The notes: a model not told the origin generated them from the letters alone. Positions 1-11,620 are shown, numbered from the stretch's first letter. The stretch: DNA of 64,000 nt from Vigna angularis (GCF_016808095.1 NC_068973.1:22260501-22324500); one strand, 5' to 3'. A program made the numbers and translations.

Positions 1-643
1 CACAAGAATTGAGATGATTTGGAAGAAGAGTTGAAGTACTAAGAAGATGAAACTCTGGAAGGGATGGAAAAGCATCAAGAAGGGATGCAACAAAGTAAGT
101 TGCTTGCCCTCTGAGCTAACCCTAAGCGTTAATTCTGACCTGCACACTGCTGAGCGCCATAAGTAGGGCGTTGAACGCCAATCTCGTGTGCTTGGACCTG
201 TTTTCTGTTATCTATATGTTCTATTTAAGGACTTGGACGTCCTAGGGTTCGTATCTTTGATCAGAATAGGCTCGGAAGCACACTCTTTGCTCCCTCGAAG
301 GCGGATTTCGATGCGGAAGCTCTTAGCTTCAATTTCTAGGATTTTATCTTTCATTCTTTTTCCATTGTTCATCTAGTTTCACCATGTCAATGGTGAACTA
401 AACTCTATTTGTTGTTGGGGATGATTATATATGCTTCTTTCATTAATTGTTAGAGTAATTCTTCTTTGCATAATGCTTGCTTCATTTAACTCATTCTTTA
501 TCATGATGTATGATTTCAATGAGTACCGGAAGGTATCTTACAATTCATGATCCGGAGAATTATTCCCAGAAGGAGTATAGCTCAAGAATGAGGGTATGAG
601 TTCTGGATGTCTTAAGCTTTTGTTCTTCAGAATTAATTATTAG
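1..643 (+). mobile_element. Athila-type LTR fragment (interior part)
   Basis: The sequence follows the same order as the LTRs near 26.3, 28.8 and 50.5 kb: a GC-rich palindrome zone (about 150-180), a block ending in a 'gtttcaccatg..atggtgaac' inverted motif (378-400), and the 'ttgttgttgggg' block. The start lies outside the window. It stops at 643, where the minus-strand Copia LTR begins; attag (639-643) is the likely target site. The small ORF at 188-376 is not conserved in the other LTR copies, so no gene is called. Confidence 0.75.
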
Positions 644-1544
644 TGTTGAAAATGGAATGGCTTAGTTTCAATACCAAGAGGGGGGTGAATTGGTGAAACA
701 CAAAAATAATGTTTTATTTAAATCTTTTTCGCAAACTAGATGCCTTTAAAAGCTTTCTTGAAACGCAAGGAAAAAGACTTTGTATTGCAGTGGAATATAA
801 TCGAATGAACAAAATACAAAGTTGACAGAATGTAACAGAGTAGGGATAGAAAGATCAAAAGCTGAGTTTTTATATTGGTTAGGCCAAGCCTACATCTAGT
901 GTCCTTCCACCACAAGAAGCAAATGCACTACAATGATTAAGGTTTTTACAACAAGGCTTTTATAGCGACATCCACGTCAAAAATATAAAACACCTCCTTA
1001 ACCCTCTAATCAAAATATAAGCATTTAAAAACAAAGAACAACAGCAAGATCTCCCGTCTCTTGCAGTCTTTAACACTTTGAACAATCCTCAAAGTCCAGA
1101 ATGCCGCACGTTTTCTTCCTGTAATCACAACAGGGCAAACTCCAATCTTCACAAGATTGATAGAAACTGATCACCAAATAGACACCTCAAGTGTAGATTG
1201 ATCAGACAATAAGAGCACACAGATTCTTGCTCGTCAAGCAATCACCAAAGATGAACACCACAGTCTTCTTGATGAATTCTTGGAGCTTTCACACTTTCTG
1301 TAAGAGATCAATAATCTGAAAGAAATCAATCCAATAGTTAGAATCACAAAAGTTCTTGCAGAAATGAAATTCGCGTCAATTTATAGCAATTCGCAACTCT
1401 AACGCATTTTAATCGACTTTTCTACTAATTCAGTCGAATATAACAAAACAGTTATAACAGTTAGCAGCAATGAATGCAGTTAATTGAATGGACAGTTATT
1501 GTAGTCGAATCACAATAAATGCTTGGTCAACATATTTAAAAGTA
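644..1544 (-). repeat. SIRE-like 3' LTR, part A (element 3' end)
   Basis: It matches 8667-9519 closely, including the 'accaagagggggg' block near the edge. On the plus strand it starts tgttgaaaatgg, the complement of an LTR ending in TCAACA. MULE-1 interrupts it after 1544 and the LTR resumes at 5627. Confidence 0.8.
1535..1544. repeat. Target site duplication of MULE-1 (left)
   Basis: tttaaaagta here and tttaaaaata at 5627-5636 flank the terminal repeats; 9 of 10 bases match. MULE duplications are usually 8-11 bp. Confidence 0.75.
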
Positions 1545-1720
1545 GGTTTAATACCTATTTTGGTCCCTCTTTTTGTAGGGTCTGTTCAAAGTTGTCCTCC
1601 TTTTTTTCAAAAGTTCACTAACATCCTACTTCTCGCAAAAATGGTACACGTTAGTCCTTTTTGGTTACGGCGTTAAAAAGATTAACGGCATAACTGCCCA
1701 GTTTTGGTTGTGGTGGCACT
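1545..1720 (+). repeat. MULE-1 left terminal inverted repeat
   Basis: It is the reverse complement of the right end with scattered mismatches and a gap of about 28 bp near its inner edge. The block ggttacggcgttaaaaag is shared by all four MULE ends in the window. The inner limit is approximate. Confidence 0.8.
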
Positions 1721-2213
1721 GTGACTTCATTATATGTGTTAAAATAAAATAATTTAAAATGATTTAAAATAATTTAAAAGATAGGGTTAAAAATAATTTT
1801 AGGATTAACTAAAGCGATATTACATTTGGGGTAAAATCAACTCGTGATTTCGGGGCGATTTAGGGTTCAACAATAAACTTTCCAAGAGTCCAGATATTGA
1901 TTATTGGTGAAATCAAGTTTGTGGTTCGTCGAAGAGCGTGGTTCGTTCGTCAGTGCTGGTGAGGTTAGTGTTCTTAGTTATGTTGTTGTTATAGTTACTG
2001 ATCACATTAGTTACTGTTATAGTTATGTTGTTGTTGTCTTTAATGGGTGGATTCTGTATTTATTTTGTAATGGGTGGAATAGGTTAAAATATTATTATAT
2101 TTATCGCGTGCTGGGGGTTTATGGAAAAGGTACTGGCGTTGGGTGTTGAAATTGGTCCCATGGTGTTAATTTAAGTTAATGAGTGGTCCTCCTTTTCCAT
2201 TTGCAGTGTAGGG

Positions 2214-4239
2214 ATGTCTAACGATAGGTTTGAGGTAGTGGTCCACCACGGTGGGACCTTGATAAAGGAAGTGCCCTTTAATTACATAGGTGGGGAGATA
2301 TGTTATTGGGACATTGACCCTGATACATTGAGCTATTTTGGAGTAGTAGGTTCACTTAAAGATTTGGGTTACATTGAAGTAGATGAGTTATATTACAATA
2401 TTGAACATGTTTTATATAAGCTATATGACGATAAAGGAGCTATGAACATGATGAATGTGGGAAAATTGTTGGGGAAAGTCAACTTGTATGTTGTACATAA
2501 AGTGAGTGAAGCAATGGTTGTAGAAAATGAGAATGAAATTCTTTACCTTTGTCAAGGGCCTGCAGAGAGTGGTGAAGGTAGTGGGGTTGAGGTTGGTGTA
2601 GAAGGTCCTGTTGAAGTGCAACAGGAGGTTGACGAAGGTCCTCTTGATTGTGGTCGTGACTTGAAGAGAGATGATGGAGTGCAGGTTGACATAGAGGGTA
2701 GCGTGGAGGTGGAGCAGGATGGTGTACTGGGGGTGGAGCAAGTGGTTAAAGTGGAGGTTAACCAAGAGGGTGTAGTGGAGGTGCAAGGAGTGGCTGCAGT
2801 GGAGGTGGAGGAACTAGGTGGAGTGGAGGAAGAAGTAGAACTGCATAGTGAGGAAGAAGTAGAACTGCACAGTGAGGAAGAAGTAGAACTACACAGTGAG
2901 GAAGAAGTAGAACTGCACAGTGAGGAAGAAGTGCAAGTGGATACTAAGGATGAAGCACATATTATTGGTGAAGACAACTTGGAGGAGGTAGGTGATTTGG
3001 GTATTGGTTTGGACAATAGTGATTCAGAATACAGGATGGAAGACAGTGATAACGAAGCACAAGGACATGGTAGGGGGTTGTCAGATGATGAATGGGAGTC
3101 AGATGTGCTGTTAACTCCAAGCTTGGGAGAGAGAGATGTTGAATATCAGAGCAGTGAATGAAGAAGCATATAAATACCTCATAGCCATTCCCCCAAGGTA
3201 CATTGTTTCCCTTACATGCACAAAGATTTTGCATTACTCATGTTTGGTAACCCATTTTCTTCATTCTTGTGCAATAGGTATTGGTCAAGAAGTAGGTTCA
3301 GAACTCAAGCAATGTGTGATACTCTAGATAACAACATCAGTGAAGGTTTCAACAGTGTTATTGTTCATGCGAGAGCAAAACCCATTATCATCATGCTGGA
3401 GGATATTAAACTGTATTTGATGAAAAGATGGGCCACGAACAGAACAAAGGTGGCATCTATGGATTTCGATGTCTGTCCAAAGATCAAAAAGAGACTTATG
3501 AAGGAATGTAATTTGTCAAGATATTGGATCCCAAGGTCATATTGTTCTTGTGCCTTATTTATGTTCATATCCAATTGTTGATGTGCCTTATTTATGTTCA
3601 TTTATTCAGCTGGTCTGCAAGAAGGATTTTTAAGGTTAGGCATGTTTCAGTCATTGGGAACAAGTTCACAGTGGACCTGGACAATGAAGAATGTAGCTGT
3701 AGGAAGTGGATGATCAGTGGCATCCCATGTTGTCATGCAGTTGCAGCAATGAACTATTCAAATGTAGACCCAGAAACTTTTATACCAATTTGGTTCAGGA
3801 AATCCATAGGAAATCCACATATGAAGAGGCATATGCGTCCATCATCTATCCAGTGAATGGCCACCTCCTATGGGAAAAAACAAGTTCTCCTGATGTACTG
3901 CCACCACTTAAGAGGAAGATGCCTGGGAGACCAAAGAAAAAAAGAAGAATGGAGCCATGGGAGCTAACTAAGGATGGGACCCAAATGAGTGTTGGTGGGC
4001 ATAGAAAGAAATGTAGCATCTGCCATGAAGTGGGGCACAACAAAAAAGTGTGCCCTTTACGTCCAGCCATCATAGAACCAAAGAAACCAGCACAGGCACA
4101 AAGTTCACAACCCCTTGCACCTTCACAGCCATCAAGTCCCATATCTCCTCATCCACCACAACCAACTCAAGATTCCATCCCAGATTTAACTCCACCAATA
4201 GGAAGGAAAAAGTTAAATATTATAAGAAAAGATCCATAG
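2214..4239 (+). pseudogene. MULE-1 MURA-like transposase, deleted and frameshifted
   Basis: The start ATG (2214, MSNDRF) matches that of MULE-2. Residues 1-100 form the PB1-like N-terminal region seen in some plant MULE transposases, followed by an acidic tail with tandem EEEVELHS octapeptides (2827-2935). At about 3117-3120 the coding sequence jumps to the late transposase region (EREMLNIRAVNEEAY), removing the zinc-binding DNA domain and the core of the DDE domain; the jump shifts the frame, so the ORF ends at 3161. The rest is recognisable: intron 3198-3277, an exon with CDTLDNN, intron 3536-3609, then a SWIM zinc finger (CSCRKW..GIPCCHA), a basic GRPKKKRR stretch and a CxxC..H..C knuckle. 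An 11-bp tandem duplication at 3798-3819 breaks the frame again. It cannot encode an active transposase. Confidence 0.88.
2827..2935 (+). repeat. 24-bp coding minisatellite, acidic octapeptides
   Basis: Four to five tandem copies of a 24-bp unit encode EEEVELHS. MULE-2 has about nine copies in the same place. Confidence 0.85.
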
Positions 4240-4276
4240 ATTTAACTGAAAATTTGGATGTATTTGGATCTATTTT

Positions 4277-4400
4277 GTACTCTTATTAAGTACTTTAATT
4301 GTGTATGTTGTACTCTTATTAAGCACTTTAATTATGTATGTTGTACTGTTATTAAGAACTTTAATTTTGTAGTGCTATTAAGCACTTTAATTAAATATGT
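4277..4400 (+). repeat. 33-bp tandem repeat in MULE-1
   Basis: The unit 'gtactcttattaag.actt' plus about 14 bp recurs at 4277, 4310 and 4343 and then decays. MULE-2 carries the same array inverted at about 12580-12775, so it belongs to the element. It lies between the ends of the two convergent genes. Confidence 0.8.
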
Positions 4401-4510
4401 TATTATAGTTGTAGTGATATTATGTTGTGATATTTGGAAGTAGTCATATTATGTAATTATATCTGTTTTTTGTCAGGTATCCTTAATATGTATTACAGTC
4501 ATATACGTTA

Positions 4511-4605
4511 GGGACCACCTTGAACAATTTTTAAAGGAAAGAGGGACCACCTTGAACAATTTTTAAAGGAAAGGCGGACCACATTTAACATTTTTAAAAC
4601 GTAGG
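4511..4605 (+). repeat. 32-bp tandem repeat between the convergent genes
   Basis: 'gggaccaccttgaacaattt' begins at 4511 and 4543, with a variant at about 4575. The matching stretch in MULE-2 is 12460-12540. Confidence 0.75.
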
Positions 4606-4743
4606 GGGCACTAAAACGAACTTTATTGCACGAACTCAGATTGCTCACTCATATTACAACACCAACTGATATTACATCAACAAAACATGAAGCTAAACAC
4701 CTAAGCCATTACATGAACAAAACATACATTGCACATTGCACAC

Positions 4744-5237
4744 CTAAGATGAAGCTAAACACAGCCACAATGTCATAATGTTCAACACAATAACAGCAAA
4801 CACATCTCCAACTAAGAACTTTATCCTTCTCTGCAACTCTTTCACATTATTTTCCATATCACATATCATGTTGTTTTGTCTCACAATTGTACCATCTCTA
4901 TCATCAGCGTTGTCTTCAGAACACCACTTGAAAAAATTACATGACATCTTAGTTGAAAATCCACCCTATTATTCACCAAGAACACAAAACTGTATGAACA
5001 CATAAAATCCAATACACATAAAAGTCACTACGGTATTCAAAACACCTTGTAATGACGACATCCCCAAAATTTCCTCCCAACATTCCTTGAAGTTCTGGCA
5101 ACTTTCATTACAGCAATATCACCATAGTGGCAAATAGGTGTTATCCCAACTCCCCTCGAAACAGCACCGTGTGAGGATTGCGAAAATCCTTTGGACGTTG
5201 CCTTAGAACAGGAAGAACAACTTTGTGACGAAGCCAT
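4744..5237 (-). CDS. MULE-borne GRF zinc finger, coiled-coil and membrane protein (2 exons)
   Basis: Exon 1 is 5237-5046 and exon 2 is 4965-4744, joined over an 80-bp GT-AG intron to give 137 residues with an open frame. Residues 1-30 are Ser-rich. A GRF-type zinc finger follows at about 35-78: Cys in PICHYG, then TSRNVGRKFWGC, then CNFFKWC. A coiled coil follows (ENNVKELQRRIKF), then a hydrophobic C-terminal segment (FAVIVLNIMTLWLCL) that looks like a membrane helix. It starts near the right TIR and runs toward the transposase gene. The same gene with the same intron is in MULE-2, which argues it is part of the element. GRF fingers bind single-stranded nucleic acid in known proteins; its role here is unknown. 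The start is chosen because it is shared by both copies. Confidence 0.8.
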
Positions 5238-5429
5238 CCCTAACCCTAACCCTTTACTTTTAAATTTGGGAACAACAGTAGCACAAATCTCAAAGAACCC
5301 TAACCTCTGCTTTTAGATTTGAGAACAAATGTAGCACAAATCACCAACAACTCTAACTTTGCTTTTAAGTTTGGGAAAAACAACCATGAATCACTTTGCT
5401 TTCAGGATGAATCAGCAATTCAATTTAAC

Positions 5430-5626
5430 ACGTCAACCAAAACTGTACAACTCATCAGGTTTTTGCCAGCTGGGTAGCTATGCCATTAGTCTTTTTAACG
5501 CTGTAACCAAAAAGGACTAACGTGCACTGTTTTTGCGAGAAGTAGGATGTTAGTGAACTTTTGAAAAAAAGGAGGACAACTTTGAACAGACCCTACAAAC
5601 TGAGGGACAAAAATAGGTATTAAACC
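5430..5626 (-). repeat. MULE-1 right terminal inverted repeat
   Basis: It mirrors 1545-1720, ends GGTATTAAACC at 5626, and is followed by the target duplication at 5627-5636. The inner limit is approximate. Confidence 0.8.
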
Positions 5627-6024
5627 TTTAAAAATATAGTCGTTGTAACATTTAATTCAAGCATTAACAAAATTTCAAAACTGTAACAGACTTAGTCGAA
5701 TTCATGTTGAATATAATCGACTATATAACATAGTTAAACAAAGTTTTGAAAAACTTTCACTTTGAAAATCCTCACAGCACACTTTGAAAATGGTTTATGC
5801 AAAGTCACGAGTTTTAATCGACTCACCCCATGTATCAACACAATCATGTTCTCAATGTTTTAAACAGATTTACACATTGATTAAAACATATTGCATGTAA
5901 GCAATAGAACATGTAACACATAAACAACACATGTGTTATTAATTATGTTGTCATCATCAAAAACCAGAAGCTCTGAGATTTTAGGTTCAACTAAACCAGT
6001 GTTCCCCTATCAACAATCTCAACA
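5627..6024 (-). repeat. SIRE-like 3' LTR, part B (element 5' end of the LTR)
   Basis: It continues the LTR after MULE-1 and ends in tctcaaca at 6024, so the LTR starts TGTTGAG on the minus strand. Parts A and B together make an LTR of about 1.29 kb. The 5' LTR at 8664-9520 has lost the region equivalent to this part. Confidence 0.75.
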
Positions 6025-6040
6025 ATATCCCCCTTTTTTT
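6025..6040 (-). promoter_or_regulatory. Polypurine tract of the SIRE-like element
   Basis: The minus strand reads aaaaaaagggggatat directly next to the TGTTGAG start of the 3' LTR. This is the expected primer site for plus-strand DNA synthesis. Confidence 0.75.
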
Positions 6041-7068
6041 ATGCTACACAACCATGATTAATAAACAACCATGTTATACAAATCAAATCATATCATGTCA
6101 AAATGTATCAGAGAAAACAATCAAAATGTATCAGATCAAACGTTGAAATATCTCATTTTGATTCAGAGCAAAAAATATCAGTTCATATCAGAGCAAACAA
6201 ACATCAGAGCAATTCTCTAGCATTCTCTAGCAATTCTCTAGCATTCTCCTCCTTTGTGCATTAGCAAAAAAGGTATGCCTGATGATACTGATATGTTGAT
6301 AAACAGTTAGTCAGAGATGCATCAGTAAATCATATTAATTAAACAATGATGCTCCCCCTGTCACAGATAATCACATGATAAAGATATAATCTCCCCCTAA
6401 AGTGTAGGCATGTGAAATTATCTAAGATCTTATGCAATACTCCCCCTCCCATTATGCATGTTTGATAATCAAAATCCAAATGCACAATGCAGTTTTCATA
6501 GAACATTTCAGAGCATATATGAGCATATAACAGTATTGTATCAGTTCATAAATGATGCAAACATATTAATGCATCATAGATACAATATCAATCAACAATC
6601 TCAATATTATCTCAAGTAATTTCAAGCAATTATAAGAACAGAGATATATTGAAAATGAAACAATCAACAGTATATGATCAATAATTAGAATAACCGAATT
6701 TAAAATCATGGAATTTATAACCCTTGTTAAACTGTAATCGATTGATCCACTGTTGCAATCAACTTCATTGCTCTCCATTTGAATTGTATCTCTAGTAGTT
6801 AATCCAGAAGCAATGTTCCTGCAAAACCTTTCAAGATCTTTCTAGATCAAGCATTTTAGAATCATTGTAATACAGGAATTATTACAGGTATAATCTGTGT
6901 GTGTAAATGTATGAATGCAATAGTGAACAGTAAAGCAGAATATCTTATTTAATTAATTCTCAAAAGATATTACAATCAGATAAACCAAAAGATAATGACA
7001 TAAAAAGCCATTAACAAAACAAGCCCTAAAAACAAACAAAACATTTATACTTTCATGTTATTCTTTTT
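6041..7068 (-). other. Noncoding internal region of the SIRE-like element
   Basis: It is AT-rich and has several short C-runs of the 'tccccct' type. No conserved ORF or structural RNA was seen. The pol genes would be expected between here and gag, so the deletion joint probably lies in or beside this stretch. Confidence 0.5.
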
Positions 7069-8582
7069 TCAAATATGTCTTAAGGAGCATGTCACTATTA
7101 CTCTCTTCAGCAATATCCTCCTCTCACTTTCATCTACATTCATTATGGTAGATTCATCAGGTGTACTTCCCTCTTCACCTGACTCTTCTTCATTATCATC
7201 CTCATCAGGACTGTTCAACTTGAGATGCTCTTTCCAAGAAATCATCTCTTGTAGCTTGGAACATAATTTTGAGGGCTTTTTCAAGATCTTTTTCAAGCTT
7301 TTCATTATCCTACACAAGATTATCAATTCTGTATTCATAATCTCTTCTCTCAGATGATAATCGACTCACTTTATACTGAATTCGCATGGCCTCTGCATGA
7401 ATTTCCTGAAATGCATCCAGTAGCATGTGGTACTTGACTTCTATTGGTTCATTTTCAAAGCCATCATCACTGTCATCATCAGATTGTGCCGAGCCAGCCA
7501 TGAAGCAGAAATTTGTCTCTTCTTCACGATCACAATCTTCATCACTAGAAGAATCTATATCACTGTTTTCCAAGTAATATAAGCTTTCCTCTGGTTCCTA
7601 TTCTTATCTTGAGGATACTTGGAGAATTCTTTCTGCTTGTTCCTCAAGTCCGGACAGTCAGGCTTGATATGACCATCCTTTCCACATTCATAACATTGAA
7701 TAACGTTACTCCTTGAATTCTTCTTTCCTCCTCTTGAGAAACCTGCATTGTTAGTTGTAGAATTATTTTTTTCATGAATCTGCCAATTTTTCTTACCATC
7801 ATATTCATCATTTCTTTTTCTAGTATATTTGCATCTCAATCAGTTTCAGGATCATGAATCTTTGTAGCTTTCTTGCTTGTGGCTTTTAGAGCAATCAATT
7901 TCTTCTCTTCAATTTCTTCTTCCTCCTTTAGCCTTCCAAGCTCCAATTCATGTTCTCTCAGCTTGCCGAACAAGGTTGCCATATTCATGCTTGTAAGATC
8001 TCTTGATTCAGATATAGCAGTGACTTTCGGTTGCCAACTTCTATTGAGGCTTTTCAAGGTCATTATGTTGATTTCTTCTTTATCAAACACTTTCTCGAGA
8101 GCCATAAGGTGATTGACTATGTGTGTAAATCTTTTTTGCACCTCGTAGATAGTCTCACCAGCCTTTATTCTAAATAATTCATACTTTTGTATCAATGAAT
8201 TCTGTCTTGCTCGTTTGACTTCATCTGTGCCTTCATGCGTGACCTCCAAAACGTCCCACATTTCCTTTATTGTCTTGCACTGTGAAATCCTGAAAAATTC
8301 ATCCATAGTTAGTGCAGAAACAATTACATTATGTGCTTTGTCATCACACTGTGCTCTACGGTTTTCTGAGTCCATTTAGAAAAAAATTTCAAAATAGATT
8401 TTCCATTGATAACATGAGTTGGCTCAAATGGACTGTTTAGTGTTGCATCCCAAACACCTTTATCAACGAATTCAAGAAAGATTTGCATCCAGGTTTTCCA
8501 AAAAGCATAGTTTTCACCAGCAAACAGTAGTGGTCTATTTGTTCACGCACCTTCACCAAAGATTTGAGAACCAAAAGTCATT
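7069..8582 (-). pseudogene. Copia gag (UBN2-type) with zinc knuckle, several frameshifts
   Basis: The reading begins at an ATG at 8582 (MTFGSQIFGEG), hits a stop 13 codons in, and continues with RPLLFAGENYAFWK, typical of a UBN2 Copia capsid. The longest piece (8375-7836) holds the capsid core with MWDVLEVTHEGTDEVK. A frameshift leads to a CCHC knuckle (CYECGKDGHIKPDC, about 7710-7670), then an acidic SSSDED region and a helical tail to 7069, each in a different frame. Gag would coat the element RNA in the cytoplasm. No protease or RT follows. The breaks make it non-functional. Confidence 0.85.
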
Positions 8583-8648
8583 TTCCAAGATCAGTTGATT
8601 TAACAAAAAGCGTAATCGACTAGTTTTCCAAATATCTTATCAAAACCA

Positions 8649-8661
8649 GCTCTGGTGCTAA
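8649..8661 (-). promoter_or_regulatory. Degenerate primer binding site (initiator Met type)
   Basis: The minus strand reads TAGCACCAGAGC next to the LTR end, close to the canonical TGGTATCAGAGC. Its place between the LTR and gag fixes the element's direction. Confidence 0.65.
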
Positions 8662-8663
8662 TT

Positions 8664-9520
8664 TTTGAAAATAGAATGGCTTAGTTTCAATACCAAGAGG
8701 GGGGGGGGGTGAATTGGTGAAACACAAAAACAATGTTTTCTTTAAATCTTTTTCGCAAAGTAGATAGATGCCTTTAAAAGCTTTCTTAAAATGCGAGGAA
8801 AAAGACTTTGTAGTTCAGTGGAATATAATCGAATGAACAAAATATAAAGTTGACTGAATGTAACAGAGTAGGGATAGAAAGATCAAACGTTGAGTTTTTA
8901 TATTGGTTTGTCCAAGCCTACATCTAGTGTCCTTCCACCATAGGAAGCAAATGCACTATAACGATCAAGGTTTTTACAATAAGGCTTTTATAGCGACATC
9001 CACGTCAAAAATATAAAACTCCTCTCTAACCCTCTAATCAAAATATAGGCATATACAAACAAAGAACAACAGCAAGATGTCCCCTCTCCTGCAGTCTTTA
9101 ACACTTTGAATAATCCTCAAAGTCTAGAATGCCACACGTTCTCTTCTTGTAATCACAACAGGGCAAACTCCAATCTTCACAAGATTGATAGAAACTGATC
9201 ACCAAATAGACACCTCAAGTGCAGATTAATCAGACAATAAGAGCACACAGATTCTTGCTCGTCAAGCAATCACCAAAGATGAACACCACAGTCTTCTTGA
9301 TGAATTCTTGGAGCTTTCACACTTTCTGCAAGATATCAATAATCTAAAAGAAATCAATCAAATCGTTAGAATCACAAAAGTTCTTGCAAAAATCAAATTC
9401 GCGTCAATTTATAGCAATTCGCAACTCTTATGCATTTTAATCGACTTTGCTACTAATTAAGTCGAATATAACAAAACAATTATAACAGTTAGCAGCAATG
9501 AATGCAGTTAATTGAATGGA
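8664..9520 (-). repeat. SIRE-like 5' LTR, truncated at its outer end
   Basis: It aligns with 644-1490. A G-run at 8700-8710 is longer than in the other copy. Similarity stops abruptly at about 9520 (taattgaatgg), where chromovirus LTR sequence begins, so about 400 bp are missing. Confidence 0.8.
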
Positions 9521-9946
9521 AAATTAACAGATTGATGATGTTAGTAGGATAGTGTTGTAGATGATGGATTTATTATTGACTTGTGCTTGTTTCATATGGA
9601 CAAATTTTATTGTCATTGGTTGTGCTATGGTAGCTTACCCATATTTGTTTGTGTTGTGGTTGTGTGTGTGTTTTGTGATGATCATATGACATTTGGTTAT
9701 ACGGGAGTAGAGGATGTTACAGATGCTCTAGATGCATGATAGAGACGCGAGAGTGGGAAGTCGACTTGGGTTATTTAAAGCTTTTGTGCTATAAATTTTA
9801 GAAATAGTGTAATAGGGTTTGTTTTATTTCTTCTTGATTTTATTAATTTCAGTATTATATAAGTTGATTTCCGCGATGATATTATGATTTTAAAAATTTT
9901 AAATTTTTCCTCGTAATCGAGACATCCCAAAAATCGAGATGTTACA
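9521..9946 (+). repeat. Chromovirus 5' LTR, 3' portion
   Basis: It ends atgttaca at 9946, two bases before the PBS. The outer part is missing at the joint with the Copia LTR. Confidence 0.65.
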
Positions 9947-9948
9947 TT

Positions 9949-9960
9949 TGGTATCAGAGC
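9949..9960 (+). promoter_or_regulatory. Primer binding site for initiator Met tRNA
   Basis: TGGTATCAGAGC is the exact classic plant PBS and directly follows an LTR ending in ACA. Confidence 0.85.
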
Positions 9961-11408
9961 ACGGTTCTCAAAAATCTTTTGGGGGTTTGGGGAGTGAGCT
10001 CGTCTAGTTTTTTATGTGTATCTCTATGGTTGTGTTAGGTATGATTATATTGCGTGTTGTGCTCGATTGTTTATTGTTTGTTATCTAAAATTGTTTCGTT
10101 TCTATATAGTATGAAATTAAGTTGTATTGATGAGCGGCTTAAATTTACTTTATGCATGTGATACTATTATGTTTTGGGTGTTGTTCTAATAATGTTATAA
10201 GATGTTTAGGGTTTCTGAATAAGGGAGTAATGTCAATTGGGCTATCCTGTTATTGAGTGGAGTGTTAATCATAGTGGGTAGGATGAAACCTATGGTGTTG
10301 TCTTGTTTTCTTTAGCATTAATGCTCAATATTTCATGCTGGTTGGTAAATGAACTTGATATACTCTAAAGTTTATAATTGTTCTATGTTAATGTCAATTA
10401 GTTTATAATACACTCCTAAGTCTCGACAATTTCGATTAGTTTTATTGTTGCCTTGTGATTGTCTACATTGCAATTGTAGTAATTGTTATGATGTCTCAGT
10501 CATTGAATTAAATTCATGAAAAATTGGTGTATAATGGTTTTGATTTCTATCTTGTGGTGTTGTTAATGATTCTTATTTTACTTTATGATGAAGGCTAATT
10601 TTATTATTGTTCAATATTTGTTTTGCTATTATCTTTATTTTTTGGGGGTGTTGCTGGGTTAAACTTTAAATTATTTCTTTTGATGATGCCATGCCTATGT
10701 TTCCTTTTATTAGTTTCCCTAGAAATTGGTTTAACGTTAGTGCATTAGAATTAAACTTGTTTAGGTCGTTAAATTGTTTTGGGATTAGTGATTTAATGCT
10801 TCTAATTAATCTTATGCAAAAGATGAAGAACTATTATATTTTAGAAATTTATCTTAAAATTTTTGGCTGCATTAAATTGGAATTTAGTAACTATCATTTT
10901 ATAATTTTTTTATTTTCAATGCATATATTTTCTTATTGGTTGTTATAATATATAAATGTTTGGAATTTTTTTACAAAAAGGGTAAAGGAGATGAATATAA
11001 TTTATCATTTTGAATTTGATACAAAGTAATAGACTGTGAATCGTTAATATTTATAGATACTGATCGTTTTATTATATTATAATAAATATTTTTTTTTTCT
11101 TAAAATATTAAAAAAATGAGGTTTTGGTTTCAGTTTATTAAAGTGATGATTTGAGAATTTAGTATTATTATAATATTAAAAGAGTATAAATGATAAAATA
11201 ATTTTACTTCGATTTGTAATTGGGTGTTTTATTATTTTATTTTTCGGAAGTTCTGTTTTTCTTTATGGAAGTTATTAAATATATGTGAAAATGTTTTCTA
11301 TAAGTGAAAATTTTAGAATTATACCTTATTTAACTGTGTATCATAAGTGGTTATAACATGTGATATATAAATGAACATTGGTACGAAGTGAATTGTTAAT
11401 AATTAAAT
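9961..11408 (+). other. Chromovirus leader, AT-rich, no gene seen
   Basis: About 1.45 kb of very AT-rich sequence after the PBS. The 85-codon ORF at 10691-10948 has a composition typical of chance and no motif. Nothing else is recognised. Confidence 0.5.
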
Positions 11409-11417
11409 TTTATTTTA
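11409..11417. repeat. Target site duplication of MULE-2 (left)
   Basis: tttatttta is repeated exactly at 16584-16592. Confidence 0.9.
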
Positions 11418-11620
11418 GGTTTAATACCTATTTTGATCCCTCTTTTCGTAGTGTCTGTTCAAAGTGATCCTCCTTTTTTTTTCAAAAGTTCATTAACATC
11501 CTACTTTTCGCAAAAACGATGCACGTTAGTCCTTTTTGGTTACGGCGTTAAAAAGACTAACGGCACAGCTGCCCAGCTGGCACAAAACTGTTGAGTTGTA
11601 CAGTTTTGGTTGAGGTGGCA
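11418..11620 (+). repeat. MULE-2 left terminal inverted repeat
   Basis: It begins GGTTTAATACC and is the reverse complement of 16380-16583 over about 200 bp, including the ggttacggcgttaaaaag core. Confidence 0.85.

Larger units (their letters stand above)
1545..5626 (+). mobile_element. MULE-1: Mutator-like element with two convergent genes, internally deleted
   Basis: It is 4082 bp with long terminal inverted repeats (roughly 1545-1720 and 5430-5626) beginning GGTTTAATACC. Inside are a transposase pseudogene on the plus strand and a GRF-type gene on the minus strand, starting near opposite ends. Compared with MULE-2 (5166 bp) it lacks about 1.1 kb of transposase coding sequence, including the DNA-binding and most of the DDE region. 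It is inserted in the Copia 3' LTR. 1730-2213 is AT-rich upstream sequence with no gene seen. Confidence 0.9.
644..9520 (-). mobile_element. SIRE/Maximus-like Copia retrotransposon remnant, no pol
   Basis: In minus-strand order it has a 5' LTR (9520 to 8664), a PBS, a gag (8582 to 7069), about 1 kb of noncoding DNA, a purine-rich tract, and a 3' LTR (6024 to 644, interrupted by MULE-1). The internal domain is only about 2.6 kb with no protease, integrase or RT, so it is a deletion derivative or a non-autonomous form. The 3' LTR has a TGTTGA...TCAACA terminal inverted repeat. The 5' LTR lacks its outer 400 bp or so, so the right target duplication cannot be checked. SIRE/Maximus assignment rests on gag type and LTR size and is moderate. 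Confidence 0.75.

Noticed and set aside
1904..2149. 81-codon ORF upstream of the MULE-1 transposase
   Set aside because: The corresponding MULE-2 sequence is shorter and frameshifted; composition is that of an AT-rich leader.
2552..3016. 154-codon Ser/Thr/Cys-rich minus-strand ORF
   Set aside because: It is the shadow of the acidic repeat of the transposase gene on the other strand.
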